Assembly: GCF_004342065.1 (NCBI RefSeq)
Contig: NZ_SLZU01000001.1
Coordinates: 124,001 to 188,000 of the forward strand
Direction of reading: 5' to 3'
DNA length: 64,000 bases
Source: Primorskyibacter sedentarius
GTDB lineage: Bacteria > Pseudomonadota > Alphaproteobacteria > Rhodobacterales > Rhodobacteraceae
The notes beneath the pieces were generated by a model, which saw nothing but the letters and a program-made list of their open reading frames with translations, was not told the origin of the DNA and made no database searches. Shown one piece after another: positions 36,301 through 45,958 of the stretch. The position numbers and the translations under genes are program-made. Positions within the stretch are counted from its first letter, which is position 1. Every line of letters starts with the position of its first letter.

Positions 36301-37091
36301 TGCCCCTCTGGCGTCCAACCCGACCACGGGCTGTCAGAGCTTTGCGGTCGGTAGCGGCGATCGTAATCGACCGCATAAAGGCAGCTTTCATCGAACCCCT
36401 CGCCAGCCAGCGCCGGGCCAACAAGGATCAGCGCGGTGCGCTTGATGTCCTCGCCAAGGCGGTCCTCGATATCGGCCAAAGTTCCGCGCACGATCTGCTC
36501 ATCCGGCCAGCTTGCGCGATAGACCACGGCAACCGGGCAATCGGCGCCATAGGACGGGGTCAGGTCGGCCACCACACGCGTCAGGTTCTGCACCGACAGA
36601 TGAATGGCCAGCGTCGCGCCGGTCGCGGCAAAATTCGTCAGGGTTTCACCCTCTGGCATCGAAGACGCCCGCCCCGGCGTCCGCGTCAGCACGACTGATT
36701 GCGCCAGGCCGGGCAATGTCAGCTCTGTCCCCAGTGCGGCTGCGGCTGCGGCAAAGGCAGGCACGCCAGGCGTGACAGAGACCGGAATGCCAAGCGCCCG
36801 CAGGCGGCGCATCTGCTCGCCCATCGCCGACCAGACCGACAGATCGCCGGAATGCAGCCGCGCCACGTCCTGCCCCGCCGCATGCGCCGCTTGGATTTCC
36901 GCGACGATCTGATCCAGATCCAGCGGAGCCGTGTTCACGATGCGCGCGCCTTTGGGACAATGATCCAGAATGGCCTCTGGCACCAGAGAGCCCGCATAAA
37001 GGCAGACCGGGCAAGACGCGATGATATCGCGCCCGCGCAATGTCAGCAGGTCGGGCGCCCCCGGTCCGGCACCAATGAAATGAACGGTCAT
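36297..37091 (-). CDS. cobM: Precorrin-4 C(11)-methyltransferase
   Basis: 264-residue tetrapyrrole methylase: [18 protein letters not shown] at the start, [11 protein letters not shown] as the SAM loop, and [17 protein letters not shown]. It methylates C11 of precorrin-4. The ATG at 37091 overlaps the cobE stop. I use this ATG, not upstream in-frame starts inside cobE, because homologues begin MTVHFIGAG. Confidence 0.95.
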   Translation of the reverse strand: MTVHFIGAGPGAPDLLTLRGRDIIASCPVCLYAGSLVPEAILDHCPKGARIVNTAPLDLDQIVAEIQAAHAAGQDVARLHSGDLSVWSAMGEQMRRLRALGIPVSVTPGVPAFAAAAAALGTELTLPGLAQSVVLTRTPGRASSMPEGETLTNFAATGATLAIHLSVQNLTRVVADLTPSYGADCPVAVVYRASWPDEQIVRGTLADIEDRLGEDIKRTALILVGPALAGEGFDESCLYAVDYDRRYRPQSSDSPWSGWTPEGQ

Positions 37092-37456
37092 GTTGTCTCT
37101 CCTGCGGCCAAGGCACATGTGGCCATGCGATCGTTTGATATTACCCGGCCTTGCAAAAGCCGTGCGCCCGGCCCTGCGGCGCAAAGCGCTGCCGCCTCGG
37201 CGACGCTGCCTGTGCCCCGCGCGGCAATCGAGGCGGGCGCCTGCGTGGCGGTCTGCGGCGACTTCAGCGCAAGCGGCGGGATGGCATGCACCGGCAAGGC
37301 AAGCTCTTTGGCAAATGTCTGGAAGGCGGGGCTGGCTGCCTTGTCGGCGGCGGTTGCCAGAGCCGTCACCTGCCCGGCCCCACCCGCACGGCGCAGCGCA
37401 TCGTGCAGGCTGTCGACGCCCGCGGCAGAGCGGAACCCGAACCCGGCCACGATCAT
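37088..37456 (-). CDS. cobE: CobE, CbiG C-terminal-type cobalamin biosynthesis protein
   Basis: 122-residue protein matching the C-terminal domain of CbiG ([21 protein letters not shown] at the start, [12 protein letters not shown] at the end). In the aerobic pathway CobE is needed but its chemistry is not settled. ATG 37456 overlaps the cobL stop by 4 bases, placing it in strict coupling between cobL and cobM. Confidence 0.87.
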   Translation of the reverse strand: MIVAGFGFRSAAGVDSLHDALRRAGGAGQVTALATAADKAASPAFQTFAKELALPVHAIPPLALKSPQTATQAPASIAARGTGSVAEAAALCAAGPGARLLQGRVISNDRMATCALAAGETT

Positions 37457-38652
37457 AGCGTCACGCTCCACTGCACAATCGGGTATGCGGCTTTCCACCC
37501 ACGCAGCTTGCCCAAGGGCGCCGCCTGCGCCAGATCGATCCGCATCAGATCACCGCCCAGCCTGCGCTGCGCCTGCGTCAGGATCGCTTCCGAGTCCAGC
37601 GTCACCGCATTGGCGACCAGCCGTGCGCCTTTCGCCAAGGTTTCGAGCTGTTCCAGCAGATCCAAAGACAGCCCGCCGCCGATGAAAACCGCGTCCGGAC
37701 GATCCAGACCTTGCAGCGCCTCCGGCGCCCTGCCTGTGATGACCCGCAAGCGGTCCATCCCCAGATGCGCTGCATTGCCGGTGATGCGATCCGCGCGATC
37801 CGCCTGCGCCTCGACGCAGGTGGCGCGCAGGGACGGGTCGGACAAAAGCCATTCAATCGCGATGGACCCGGACCCGCCGCCAATATCCCACAGATGCTCG
37901 CCCGCGCGCGGCGCGAGGGCTGACAGCGTCAACGCCCGCACCGGGCGTTTGGTGATCTGCCCGTCATGGTCGAACCAATCGTCTGGAATGCCGCTGGACC
38001 TGGGCAGGCAAGCGCCCTGCCCGGCCACCTCGATGGCGACGCAAAGCGGATGGTCAAAGCGCGCGTCCCTGCCCAGTCGCGAGGCTGCGACACTGGTGAT
38101 CCTTTCGCGCGGTCCGCCCAAGGCTTCCATCATATGCAGGATGCTGTCCCCGAACCCTTCGGCCGCAAGGTATTGCGCCAGCCCGTGCGGGCCTTCGCCG
38201 TCGCGCAGCGTTGCAATAAAACGAGCCTGCGGCGCGAGATGCCGCCGCAGCCGCGCAAAGGGGGCGGCATGCAGGCCCGTGCAAAATGTCGTCTCTAACC
38301 GCCAGCCCAGACGGTTGGCAGCCAGCGCAAAGCAGGACACACCCGGCAACGCGCGCCATTCTTCCGGCGCCAGATGCCGCGCGATCACCGCGCCTGCGCC
38401 AAACCAGAACGGATCACCCGAGGCCAGCACGGCAACACGCCGCCCCCGGAAGGAAAGCAACCGGTCAATGCCATCTGCAAAGGGCACGGGCCAGTCCACC
38501 CTCTGCGTCGAGAGTTCCGGCAAAAGCGACAGATGCCGCGGCGGCCCCATGACGATTTCCGCCGCCTTCAACGCGGCAAGGCTTGCAGGCGACAGCCCTT
38601 CCGGCCCATCTTCGCCCAAACCGATGATCGTCAGCCAGGGAAGATCAGCCAT
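37453..38652 (-). CDS. cobL: Precorrin-6B C5,15-methyltransferase (decarboxylating)
   Basis: 399-residue fusion of two methyltransferases. The N-terminal CbiE-like half has [16 protein letters not shown] and [11 protein letters not shown]; the C-terminal CbiT-like half has [15 protein letters not shown] (SAM site) and PDAVFIGGG. It methylates C5 and C15 and decarboxylates the C12 acetate. Its ATG at 38652 shares the palindrome CATG with the start of the divergent cobK gene. AGGAGG lies 9 bases upstream, inside cobK. Confidence 0.95.
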   Translation of the reverse strand: MADLPWLTIIGLGEDGPEGLSPASLAALKAAEIVMGPPRHLSLLPELSTQRVDWPVPFADGIDRLLSFRGRRVAVLASGDPFWFGAGAVIARHLAPEEWRALPGVSCFALAANRLGWRLETTFCTGLHAAPFARLRRHLAPQARFIATLRDGEGPHGLAQYLAAEGFGDSILHMMEALGGPRERITSVAASRLGRDARFDHPLCVAIEVAGQGACLPRSSGIPDDWFDHDGQITKRPVRALTLSALAPRAGEHLWDIGGGSGSIAIEWLLSDPSLRATCVEAQADRADRITGNAAHLGMDRLRVITGRAPEALQGLDRPDAVFIGGGLSLDLLEQLETLAKGARLVANAVTLDSEAILTQAQRRLGGDLMRIDLAQAAPLGKLRGWKAAYPIVQWSVTL

Positions 38653-39406
38653 GACAGCAAACCTCCTGATCCTTGGAGGCACGACCGAAGCCACGGCCCT
38701 GGCGCTGCGTCTGGCCCAGACTGGCATACCGGGCACGCTGTCGCTGGCCGGCCGTGTCACGCGCCCCAAGCGGCAGCCCCTGCCGCTGCGGATCGGCGGG
38801 TTTGGCGGTGTCGAGGGGCTTAGGGCTTATCTGAAAGACAACCGGATCAGCCATGTTGTGGACGCCACCCATCCCTTTGCCGCACAGATGAGCCGCAACG
38901 CCATCGCAGCCTGCGCGCAGGCCGATGTTCCGCTGATCGCGCTCAGCCGCGCGCCGTGGGCGGCGCAGCCGGGGGATGACTGGCACCACGTCCGGGACAT
39001 TGCTGGCGCGGTTGCGGCGCTGGACCGCCCGGCATCGCGGGTGATGCTGGCTGTGGGCCGGATGCATCTGGCCGAATTCGCGCCGAACCCGCAGCATCGC
39101 TACCTGCTTCGGCTGGTCGATCCGCCAGAGGTGCCCCTGCCGCTGCCCGATGCACTGGTCATCGTGGAACGCGGGCCTTTTACGGTAGCAGGCGACCGCG
39201 CCCTGATGGAGGAGCATGGGGCAGAGCTTGTCGTCTCGAAGAATTCCGGCGGCTCGGGCGCTGTGGCCAAGATCACGGCCGCACGGGAACTGGGCCTGCC
39301 CGTCATCATGATCGACCGGCCCGCTTTGCCCGACAGGCGCGAGGTGTTCACCGTCGATGCTGTTCTGGACTGGCTGTCGCATCACAAGGCCGACCTCGGC
39401 GTGTAG
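38651..39406 (+). CDS. cobK: Precorrin-6A reductase
   Basis: 251-residue NADPH-dependent reductase making precorrin-6B. LILGGTTEATALALRLA binds the cofactor, with VDATHPFAAQMS and VVSKNSGGSGAVAKI as family landmarks. It is the only plus-strand gene in the middle of the minus-strand cob series. Its ATG overlaps the cobL ATG on the opposite strand by 2 bases, and its 3' end overlaps cobJ by 25 bases. GGGAAG about 8 bases upstream lies in cobL. Its promoter must be inside the cobL coding region. Confidence 0.95.
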   Translation: MTANLLILGGTTEATALALRLAQTGIPGTLSLAGRVTRPKRQPLPLRIGGFGGVEGLRAYLKDNRISHVVDATHPFAAQMSRNAIAACAQADVPLIALSRAPWAAQPGDDWHHVRDIAGAVAALDRPASRVMLAVGRMHLAEFAPNPQHRYLLRLVDPPEVPLPLPDALVIVERGPFTVAGDRALMEEHGAELVVSKNSGGSGAVAKITAARELGLPVIMIDRPALPDRREVFTVDAVLDWLSHHKADLGV

Positions 39407-40131
39407 ATGATGGGCGCGCCCGCGCGGCGGATGATCCGGGTGCGGGACGACCCGACCAGAACGACAGTGCGCATATCCGCCATATCGGCTGTGCAGTCAG
39501 GCAAGGGCACTACGCGGATCGACTCATCCGGGGTAGAAACAGCCCGCGCGAAGATCACCGGGCGGGCATCGCCGCAGGCCTCGTTCAGCACTTGCAGCGT
39601 ACGCTCAAACCCTTCGGGCCGGGATTTCGACCGCGGATTATAAAAGGCCATGGCGAAATCCGCCTCTGCCGCAAGACGAAGGCGCTTTTCGATAACCTGC
39701 CACGGTTTGAGGTTGTCGCTAAGATTGATGGCGCAGAAATCATGGCCCAGCGGCGCGCCGGCCCTCGCCGCCGCCGCCAGCATCGCCGTGATACCCGGCA
39801 GCACGCGAATATCCAGATCCCGCCACTCGGGCGCGCCCGCCTCGACCGCCTCGAACACGGCAGAGGCCATGGCGAAAACCCCCGGATCCCCGGAAGAGAC
39901 CACGACAACGCGCCGCCCTTCGGCTGCCATGGCAAGCGCATGGGCCGCGCGGTCCAGTTCGACCCGGTTGTCGCTGGCATGTTTCGTCAGGCCCGGCCGT
40001 TCCGGCACCCGCGCGACGTAAGGAATGTAGCCCACGATATCCGTGGCCTCCGCCAGCGCGTCGCTGACATCCGGCGTGACAAGGTCTTCCGCGCCGGGGC
40101 CAAGCCCCGCGATGATCACCCAGCCGCTCAT
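39382..40131 (-). CDS. cobJ: Precorrin-3B C(17)-methyltransferase
   Basis: 249-residue tetrapyrrole methylase that methylates C17 and contracts the ring. IIAGLGPGAEDLVTPDV at the start, VSSGDPGVFAMASAVFE and GITAMLAAAARAGAPLGHDF are typical, as is MAFYNPRSKSR. ATG 40131 overlaps the cobI stop. The 3' end overlaps cobK tail to tail. Confidence 0.95.
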   Translation of the reverse strand: MSGWVIIAGLGPGAEDLVTPDVSDALAEATDIVGYIPYVARVPERPGLTKHASDNRVELDRAAHALAMAAEGRRVVVVSSGDPGVFAMASAVFEAVEAGAPEWRDLDIRVLPGITAMLAAAARAGAPLGHDFCAINLSDNLKPWQVIEKRLRLAAEADFAMAFYNPRSKSRPEGFERTLQVLNEACGDARPVIFARAVSTPDESIRVVPLPDCTADMADMRTVVLVGSSRTRIIRRAGAPIIYTPRSAL

Positions 40132-40856
40132 GGACGCCGCCCCTGCCCGTGCACCACGATGATCGAGAAATAGGGCGTGACCTTGTCGGACGCCTCTGCC
40201 AGACGCGTCACCGTCTGCCCGGGCATGGAGGCATATTCGACGAGCCACGCCTGATTATACCGGCCCGCCTGCCGAAGGGCCCGCCGCACCTTGTCGATAT
40301 TGCGCCCGATCTTCATCACCACCAGCGCGTCTGTCTGCGCCATCCGGGTTGCAAGCTCGGCCTCGGGCAAGGTGCCCATCAGCACGGTCAACACGTCATC
40401 GCCCCATGTGATCGGCGTCCCGGTGGCCGTCCAGGCGCCGGACATGCCGGTTATTGCGGGTACGACCTCTACCGGCACATCGTCCTTGAGGCGCGTGTAA
40501 AGATGCATGAAAGAGCCGTAGAAAAACGGATCGCCTTCGCACAGCACCACAACATCCCGGCCCCCTTTGGCGAGGTCGCTCAGATGCGCGGTGCAGTCTT
40601 CGTAAAACGCGGCCAGCATCTGGTTATAGGCCGGATCGGTAAAGGGGATCTCTGTCGTGACGGGATATTCCATCGGGTATTCGACGGCGTCTTCGGGGAT
40701 CATCCGGTCGACGATCTGGCGCGCCTGCCCCTTGCGGCCGGCCTTGCGGAAATAGGCCACATGCTCTGCCTTGCGCAGCAGCCGGTCGGCGCGCACGGTC
40801 ATCAAGTCCGGATCGCCCGGACCAAGGCCAAGGCCATAGACAGTGCCCGCGCTCAT
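40128..40856 (-). CDS. cobI: Precorrin-2 C(20)-methyltransferase
   Basis: 242-residue tetrapyrrole methylase giving precorrin-3A. VYGLGLGPGDPDLMTVRA, LCEGDPFFYGSFMHLY and GITGMSGAWTATG are family landmarks. ATG 40856 overlaps the cobH stop by 4 bases and its stop overlaps cobJ. Confidence 0.95.
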   Translation of the reverse strand: MSAGTVYGLGLGPGDPDLMTVRADRLLRKAEHVAYFRKAGRKGQARQIVDRMIPEDAVEYPMEYPVTTEIPFTDPAYNQMLAAFYEDCTAHLSDLAKGGRDVVVLCEGDPFFYGSFMHLYTRLKDDVPVEVVPAITGMSGAWTATGTPITWGDDVLTVLMGTLPEAELATRMAQTDALVVMKIGRNIDKVRRALRQAGRYNQAWLVEYASMPGQTVTRLAEASDKVTPYFSIIVVHGQGRRP

Positions 40857-41482
40857 TCCTTACGGCTCGCGATGGCATTGATCGCGGCGACGGTGATGGC
40901 ACTGCCGCCAAGCCGCCCCGCCACGATGCAACAGGGCACGGGCTGATCGGCCCAAAGCGCCTCTTTGCTTTCCATCGCGCCGACAAAGCCCACCGGGCAG
41001 CCGATGATGGCCGCAGGGCGCGGGCAGTCCGGATCTTCCAGCATGTTGAGCAGATGAAACAGCGCCGTCGGCGCATTGCCTATCGCCACCAGCGCGCCTT
41101 TCAGCCGTGGCCGCCACAGTTCCAGCGCGGCGGCAGAGCGGGTGTTGTCCATCTCGCGCGCAAGCTCTGGCACCGACGGGTCGCGCAGGGTGCAGATCAC
41201 ATCATTCTTTGCGGGCAGTCGCGGTCGCGTCACCCCTTCGGAAACCATATAGGCGTCACACAGGATCGGCGCGCCACCTTCAAGCGCCGCCCGCGCAGTT
41301 TCGGCAAAGCCCGCCGTGAAACGGATATGCTCTTCCAGTCCAACCATCCCGGCCGCATGGATCATCCGCACGGCGATCTGTTCTTCATCCGGTGAAAACC
41401 GGGCCAGATCGGCCTCGGCGCGGATGGTGGCAAAGCTCTGGCGGTAAATCGCGGCGCCGTCTTTTTCGTAGTCGTAAGGCAT
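40853..41482 (-). CDS. cobH: Precorrin-8X methylmutase
   Basis: 209-residue isomerase moving the C11 methyl to C12 to form hydrogenobyrinic acid. The catalytic His is in RMIHAAGMVGLEEHIRF, with GNAPTALFHLL and GCPVGFVGAMESKEAL as landmarks. The start lies directly next to the cobG stop with no gap. Confidence 0.95.
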   Translation of the reverse strand: MPYDYEKDGAAIYRQSFATIRAEADLARFSPDEEQIAVRMIHAAGMVGLEEHIRFTAGFAETARAALEGGAPILCDAYMVSEGVTRPRLPAKNDVICTLRDPSVPELAREMDNTRSAAALELWRPRLKGALVAIGNAPTALFHLLNMLEDPDCPRPAAIIGCPVGFVGAMESKEALWADQPVPCCIVAGRLGGSAITVAAINAIASRKE

Positions 41483-42631
41483 CTATATGACCTCTTCGAG
41501 GTTCGTGATCTGTGCGGGGGTCAGCCCGCCTTGGCTGGGCTCTTCCCACGGTGCCCCGTTCAGGACAAGGTCGAATGCACCTTCCCGACCGACCAGCGTG
41601 ACATCTGCGGCGCGGGGAAACGCGCAGCCCTTGGCGCAACCCGACACATGCAGGCTGCCGGAAACCTGCGCGGCAAGCCGGCCCGCGATCTGTCGGGTCG
41701 CGACCGTCGCTTGCGGGCAGTAAGGCGCGCCCGGGCAGGCATGCGCCCGCAGGATGGGGTCGTCGGGTGAATGGACAAATTCCTGGGTCAGGCAGGGGGC
41801 CGTTCCGCCACGCAGCCAGAACATGCGCCCAAGCATCAGCCGCAAGGCAGGCGCGCCGGTCTCCTGCATCAGTACGGACAGGGCCGCGGCGTCGATCTTT
41901 CCAAACGCGGCCCCAAGGATGCTGCCACCGTTTGCAGGACCAATGGTGAACTCCGCTGCGGCACTGCACGGCGCGATAACCTGCCAATCACCGGGCAACG
42001 CGACCTGCGCCAGATGTCGCGCCATGCGGCCATGGTCCCGACCGCCCGTCGAAATGAACCACGCCGCCATTTCGCGCAGGGCATCCATGGCTGTGTCTTC
42101 TGAGACGGGTCGCCCCCGCGCCGCGCCATCGGCCCGCAGGATCAGCCCGCCCTCGTCACTAATCTCGAACCGGAAATCGGCCGAGCCTGCCCGAAGATGC
42201 GCGCCGCGCCCGGCATCCAGAGCGATCCCCATCTTTTCCGGCAGGTCCGGCAGATCGGGCAAGGTCGCAAGAACGGCCCCATACAAGCGATCCGTCAGGT
42301 CGCCATGCCGCCAATCAGGGTCGATCAGGATATTGCGATGGCCTTCGACGCGCGGATCGGAATCGATCAACCCCAACCCGTCCAGTTCGGCCAGCAGCGC
42401 GGCGTGATCTTCACCTGCGACGCCCCGGATCTGCAAATTGGCCCGGGAGGTCAAATCCAGCGTGCCATTGCCGAACCGCTGCGCCAAAGCGCACAGGCCA
42501 AGCGTCTGGTCACGGTCAAGCTCGGCCCGAAACGGCCGCACCCGCACCACCAGCCCGTCGCCCGACATCATCGGGCGATGTGCGCCGGGGCACCAGCCCT
42601 TGATCTGCGGATTGGCCGACGGGACACTCAT
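41483..42631 (-). CDS. cobG: Precorrin-3B synthase
   Basis: 382-residue sulfite-reductase-like mono-oxygenase that hydroxylates C20 and forms the gamma-lactone, the oxygen-dependent step. Four Cys in HACPGAPYC and SGCAKGC bind a 4Fe-4S/sirohaem-type centre. The presence of CobG rather than the flavoprotein CobZ distinguishes this locus from that of Rhodobacter capsulatus. ATG 42631 overlaps the cobN stop. Confidence 0.94.
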   Translation of the reverse strand: MSVPSANPQIKGWCPGAHRPMMSGDGLVVRVRPFRAELDRDQTLGLCALAQRFGNGTLDLTSRANLQIRGVAGEDHAALLAELDGLGLIDSDPRVEGHRNILIDPDWRHGDLTDRLYGAVLATLPDLPDLPEKMGIALDAGRGAHLRAGSADFRFEISDEGGLILRADGAARGRPVSEDTAMDALREMAAWFISTGGRDHGRMARHLAQVALPGDWQVIAPCSAAAEFTIGPANGGSILGAAFGKIDAAALSVLMQETGAPALRLMLGRMFWLRGGTAPCLTQEFVHSPDDPILRAHACPGAPYCPQATVATRQIAGRLAAQVSGSLHVSGCAKGCAFPRAADVTLVGREGAFDLVLNGAPWEEPSQGGLTPAQITNLEEVI

Positions 42632-45600
42632 TCCAGCGCCTCCAGCGAGGCCCGGACAGAGTTGCGGCGCGTCTCCCAAAGGCCCGCCTCAAGCAGCGCA
42701 TTGAAGCGGTCGCGCATCGCCTGGAATGCCTGCGGGTTGGCCTGTTGCAGAAAATCAGCCGTTGCCGGATCGCCAAGCGTGGCCTCGTGGTAAAGGTCGA
42801 AAAGATGCGGGCCGACCACACCGGCCAGATGCGCGAAGCTTGCCATATGGTCGAGTGTGGCGGCAATCTCCGCCGCCCCGCGAAAGCCGTGGTCGCGCAT
42901 ACCGGAGATCCAGTCCGGGTTGGCAGCGCGCGCCTGCACGACGCGGGCAATCTCTTCGGGCAAGCTGCGGGCACGGGGCGCCGCCGGATCGGTATTGTCG
43001 AGGTGCCATAAGGCGGATTTGCCGCCGGTGATGGCTTGCGCTGCGGCGAACCCCGCCTCATGCGCGGCATAGTCCGAAGCCAGCAGAAGATCGGTTTCCG
43101 GCAGGTCCTGCAAATGCACGAAACTGTCGGCGGCGGCCACGCGGGCGCGAATGCCAGCGCCGTCTTGCGTGGCGCTGTCGCCATCCAATGCCCAGGAGGA
43201 GGCTGACAGCCACGCCTCCCCTGCCTGCTGCCGCGCGCCTTCGGAATAGTCCTCAAGTGCCGCCCCCATGCCAAGGCCGAAACTGCCCGGGGCGGGCCCG
43301 TAAACGCGCGCCTCGTCGCGCCCGACAAAGGGGTTCCAGTCGGCTGCCTCGTCGCGCGCGGCCAAAGCCCGCACGGACTGGGCGAACAGGGCAGAAAGGG
43401 TCGGGAACACGTCGCGGAACAGGCCAGACACCCGCAGCGTCACGTCAATGCGGGGACGGTCGAGCTCTGCAATGGGCAGCACCTCGATCCCTGAAACACG
43501 CTCTGACCCTGTGTCCCAGACCGGGCGCACGCCCAGAAGATGCAGCGCCATGGCAAATTCCTCGCCAGCCGTGCGCATCGTGGCCGATCCCCACAGATCG
43601 ACGATCAGCCCGCGCGGCCAGTCGCCCTCGTCCTGCAGATGGCGGCGGATCAACTCCTCGGCCAGCCGCACACCCTGCGCATAGGCCGCGCGCGTGGGCA
43701 CCGATCGCGGATCAGTGGTATAGATGTTGCGGCCCGTGGGCAGCACGTCATTGCGCCCGCGATAGGGCGAACCCGACGGCCCGGCGGCGATGCGCTTGCC
43801 CTCCAGCGCGTCCAGCAGGGATTGCCGTTCGCCCGCCACCGACGCCTCTGTCGCAAAGGGCGCGCCCGGACGGGCCGGACGGCCCCAGATATGCAGGCCC
43901 TCGCCGAACTGGCTTTCCTTCACGTCGCAGACAAACCGGTCGATCCGGGTTATCGCCTCGGCCGAACAGGACGCGCTTGCAAGGCCAAGGTCATCCTCCA
44001 CCCCAAGCGCCTGCGCCTCTGCGCGGATATCATCCTGCAACCTGTCGCGGCGGCGTGGGTCAAGCCCGTCGGCGTTGGAGAACTCGTCCAGCAGAGCCTC
44101 CAGCCGTACCAGCCGGTCCGGCGTGCCGCTTTGCTTCAGAGGCGGAGGGATATGGCCCAGCGTGACAGCGCCAATCCGACGTTTGGCCTGTGCGGCCTCT
44201 CCGGGATCGTTGACAATGAACGGATAGATCACCGGCAGCTTGCCGGTCAGCACTTCGGGCCAGCATGCGCGCGACAGCGCAACCGATTTGCCCGGCAGCC
44301 ATTCCAGCGTGCCATGCGCGCCGATATGGACCAGCGCATCGGCCTGACGCTGAAGCCAGAGATAGAAGGCCACATAGGCGTGGCGGGGCGTACGCGAGAG
44401 GTCGTGATACTCGTCATCGCGCGCTTGGGGATTCCCGCGTTCGGGTTGCAGGGCGACCAGCGCTTTGCCCCGGCGGATCGCCGCAAAGCGAATATCGCCG
44501 TCCTGGCAGTCGGGGTCCTGCTCTGGCGCGCCCCAGATCTGGTGCAGCGCGTCCTGCAATTCGTCGGGGAGTTCGGCCAAAGCGGCCTTGTATTCCGCCA
44601 ACGGCCAGCGGGCATCGCGTGCAAGCAGCGCGTCCGAAAGCGGCTCCTCCGATCCCTCGACGTCGTATCCGTTCTCTGCAAGATCCGACAGGATCGCACT
44701 GGCCGAGGCGGGCGCGTCAAGCCCCACCGCGTGGCCCATGTTCCAGTCCTTGCCGGGATAGGTCGACAGGACCAGCGCGACGCGCCGGTTCGCGGCCGGG
44801 CTGCGGGCCAGATGCAGCCAGCCTTCGACCCTGTCCACCACCGCAGCGATACGCTCCGGCTCTGCCGCGTGGGCGAAACGGGCGAATTGCAGATCCTCGT
44901 CACGGGCGCCGGGTTGCTTGAAGGACACGACCCCGCCCAGAATCCGGCCATCAACCTCTGGCAACACGACATGCATCGCCAGATCAGTCGGGGACAACCC
45001 GCGCGGCGCCTCGTCCCACGCTTGTCGGGTCGAGGTCGCTAGTGCGACCTGAAACACCGGCACCCCGCCCGCATCAAGCGGAGAGCTGCCATCCTTGCCC
45101 CGCCCCGAAAAGGCCGTGGCGTTGACGATTGCGTCCGGCGCCAGATGGTTGATCTGGGTGCGAAGCCAGTCTGCCGCATCGGGCGCCTTGAGCGAGGGCA
45201 CATAAAGCGCCAGAACATCGTGGCCCCGCGCTTTAAAGCTGCGCATCAGGGCCTCTATTGGGGCGGTGTCGGCAGCGACAAGGTAGGACCGGTAAAAGGT
45301 GATCACGATGCGCGTGCCGGTTTTTGCAGGGAGATCGGCCGGATCATGGACGCCGCGTTCCGATGACCACGCACCCATCGGCGGCAAGGATTTGGACCCC
45401 GGCACCGGGCCTGCGTACAGCCCCGCCGCAAGTGACAGCTGCGCCAAAGCCGCCTGTGCCGCCACTACGCCGCCCGTGTCACACAGGTGGGCCAGTCGCC
45501 GCAGGGTGGAAACCGGCAGAGTCGATTCCGCATCCAACCGTGGATCGGGGCGGCCATCCGCGGGCAAGACCGCCAGTGCGATACCCTTTTCCTGCGCCAG

Positions 45601-45915
45601 CGCCCGCACCTGTTGCAACCCGTAAGACCAGTACGGCACGCCGCCGATCAGCCGGATCAGGATACCCTTCGCACCCGAAAGCGTCTGTTCGACATAGGTA
45701 TCGACCGACAGCGGATGTTTGAGCGCCACGAGATTGGCCAGACGCAGGGACGGCAAGCCGCCCGTCGGCCCACCGCCGCGATGCCACGCTTGCGCAAAGG
45801 CGCCAAGATCACTGTCAGAGAAGGACAGCACCACCAGATCCGCCGGGCTTTGGCCCAGGTCGGTCGGTGTCTCGGTTTCTTCGAGCCCGTGGCTCTCGCG
45901 AAAGATCACATGCAT
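42628..45915 (-). CDS. cobN: Cobaltochelatase large subunit
   Basis: 1095-residue CobN, the catalytic subunit of the ATP-dependent CobNST chelatase that inserts Co(II) into hydrogenobyrinic acid a,c-diamide. VHIGAHGTLEWLPGKS, DLWGSATMRTAGEEFAMALHLLG and MRDHGFRGAAEIAATLDHM are characteristic. CobS and CobT are not in the window, so they must lie elsewhere. ATG 45915 (MHVIFRESHGL) is chosen as the family start. 43 bases separate it from cobW. Confidence 0.95.
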   Translation of the reverse strand: MHVIFRESHGLEETETPTDLGQSPADLVVLSFSDSDLGAFAQAWHRGGGPTGGLPSLRLANLVALKHPLSVDTYVEQTLSGAKGILIRLIGGVPYWSYGLQQVRALAQEKGIALAVLPADGRPDPRLDAESTLPVSTLRRLAHLCDTGGVVAAQAALAQLSLAAGLYAGPVPGSKSLPPMGAWSSERGVHDPADLPAKTGTRIVITFYRSYLVAADTAPIEALMRSFKARGHDVLALYVPSLKAPDAADWLRTQINHLAPDAIVNATAFSGRGKDGSSPLDAGGVPVFQVALATSTRQAWDEAPRGLSPTDLAMHVVLPEVDGRILGGVVSFKQPGARDEDLQFARFAHAAEPERIAAVVDRVEGWLHLARSPAANRRVALVLSTYPGKDWNMGHAVGLDAPASASAILSDLAENGYDVEGSEEPLSDALLARDARWPLAEYKAALAELPDELQDALHQIWGAPEQDPDCQDGDIRFAAIRRGKALVALQPERGNPQARDDEYHDLSRTPRHAYVAFYLWLQRQADALVHIGAHGTLEWLPGKSVALSRACWPEVLTGKLPVIYPFIVNDPGEAAQAKRRIGAVTLGHIPPPLKQSGTPDRLVRLEALLDEFSNADGLDPRRRDRLQDDIRAEAQALGVEDDLGLASASCSAEAITRIDRFVCDVKESQFGEGLHIWGRPARPGAPFATEASVAGERQSLLDALEGKRIAAGPSGSPYRGRNDVLPTGRNIYTTDPRSVPTRAAYAQGVRLAEELIRRHLQDEGDWPRGLIVDLWGSATMRTAGEEFAMALHLLGVRPVWDTGSERVSGIEVLPIAELDRPRIDVTLRVSGLFRDVFPTLSALFAQSVRALAARDEAADWNPFVGRDEARVYGPAPGSFGLGMGAALEDYSEGARQQAGEAWLSASSWALDGDSATQDGAGIRARVAAADSFVHLQDLPETDLLLASDYAAHEAGFAAAQAITGGKSALWHLDNTDPAAPRARSLPEEIARVVQARAANPDWISGMRDHGFRGAAEIAATLDHMASFAHLAGVVGPHLFDLYHEATLGDPATADFLQQANPQAFQAMRDRFNALLEAGLWETRRNSVRASLEALE

Positions 45916-45958
45916 GTTTTTGCGTCCGGTGTGGTGGAGACATCCCCACCCTACGAAG

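Noticed and set aside
37151-38650. Open frame extending about 500 codons upstream of cobK on the plus strand, giving a 751-residue protein
   Set aside because: The upstream part is antisense to cobL and cobE, has low-complexity Arg/Ser/Pro composition, and the CobK fold starts at ATG 38651. The open frame is a high-GC shadow.
43540-45042. 500-residue plus-strand open frame opposite cobN
   Set aside because: It is antisense to well-conserved CobN motifs, rich in Arg, Gln and His, and has no recognisable domain. Long antisense frames are expected at this GC content.
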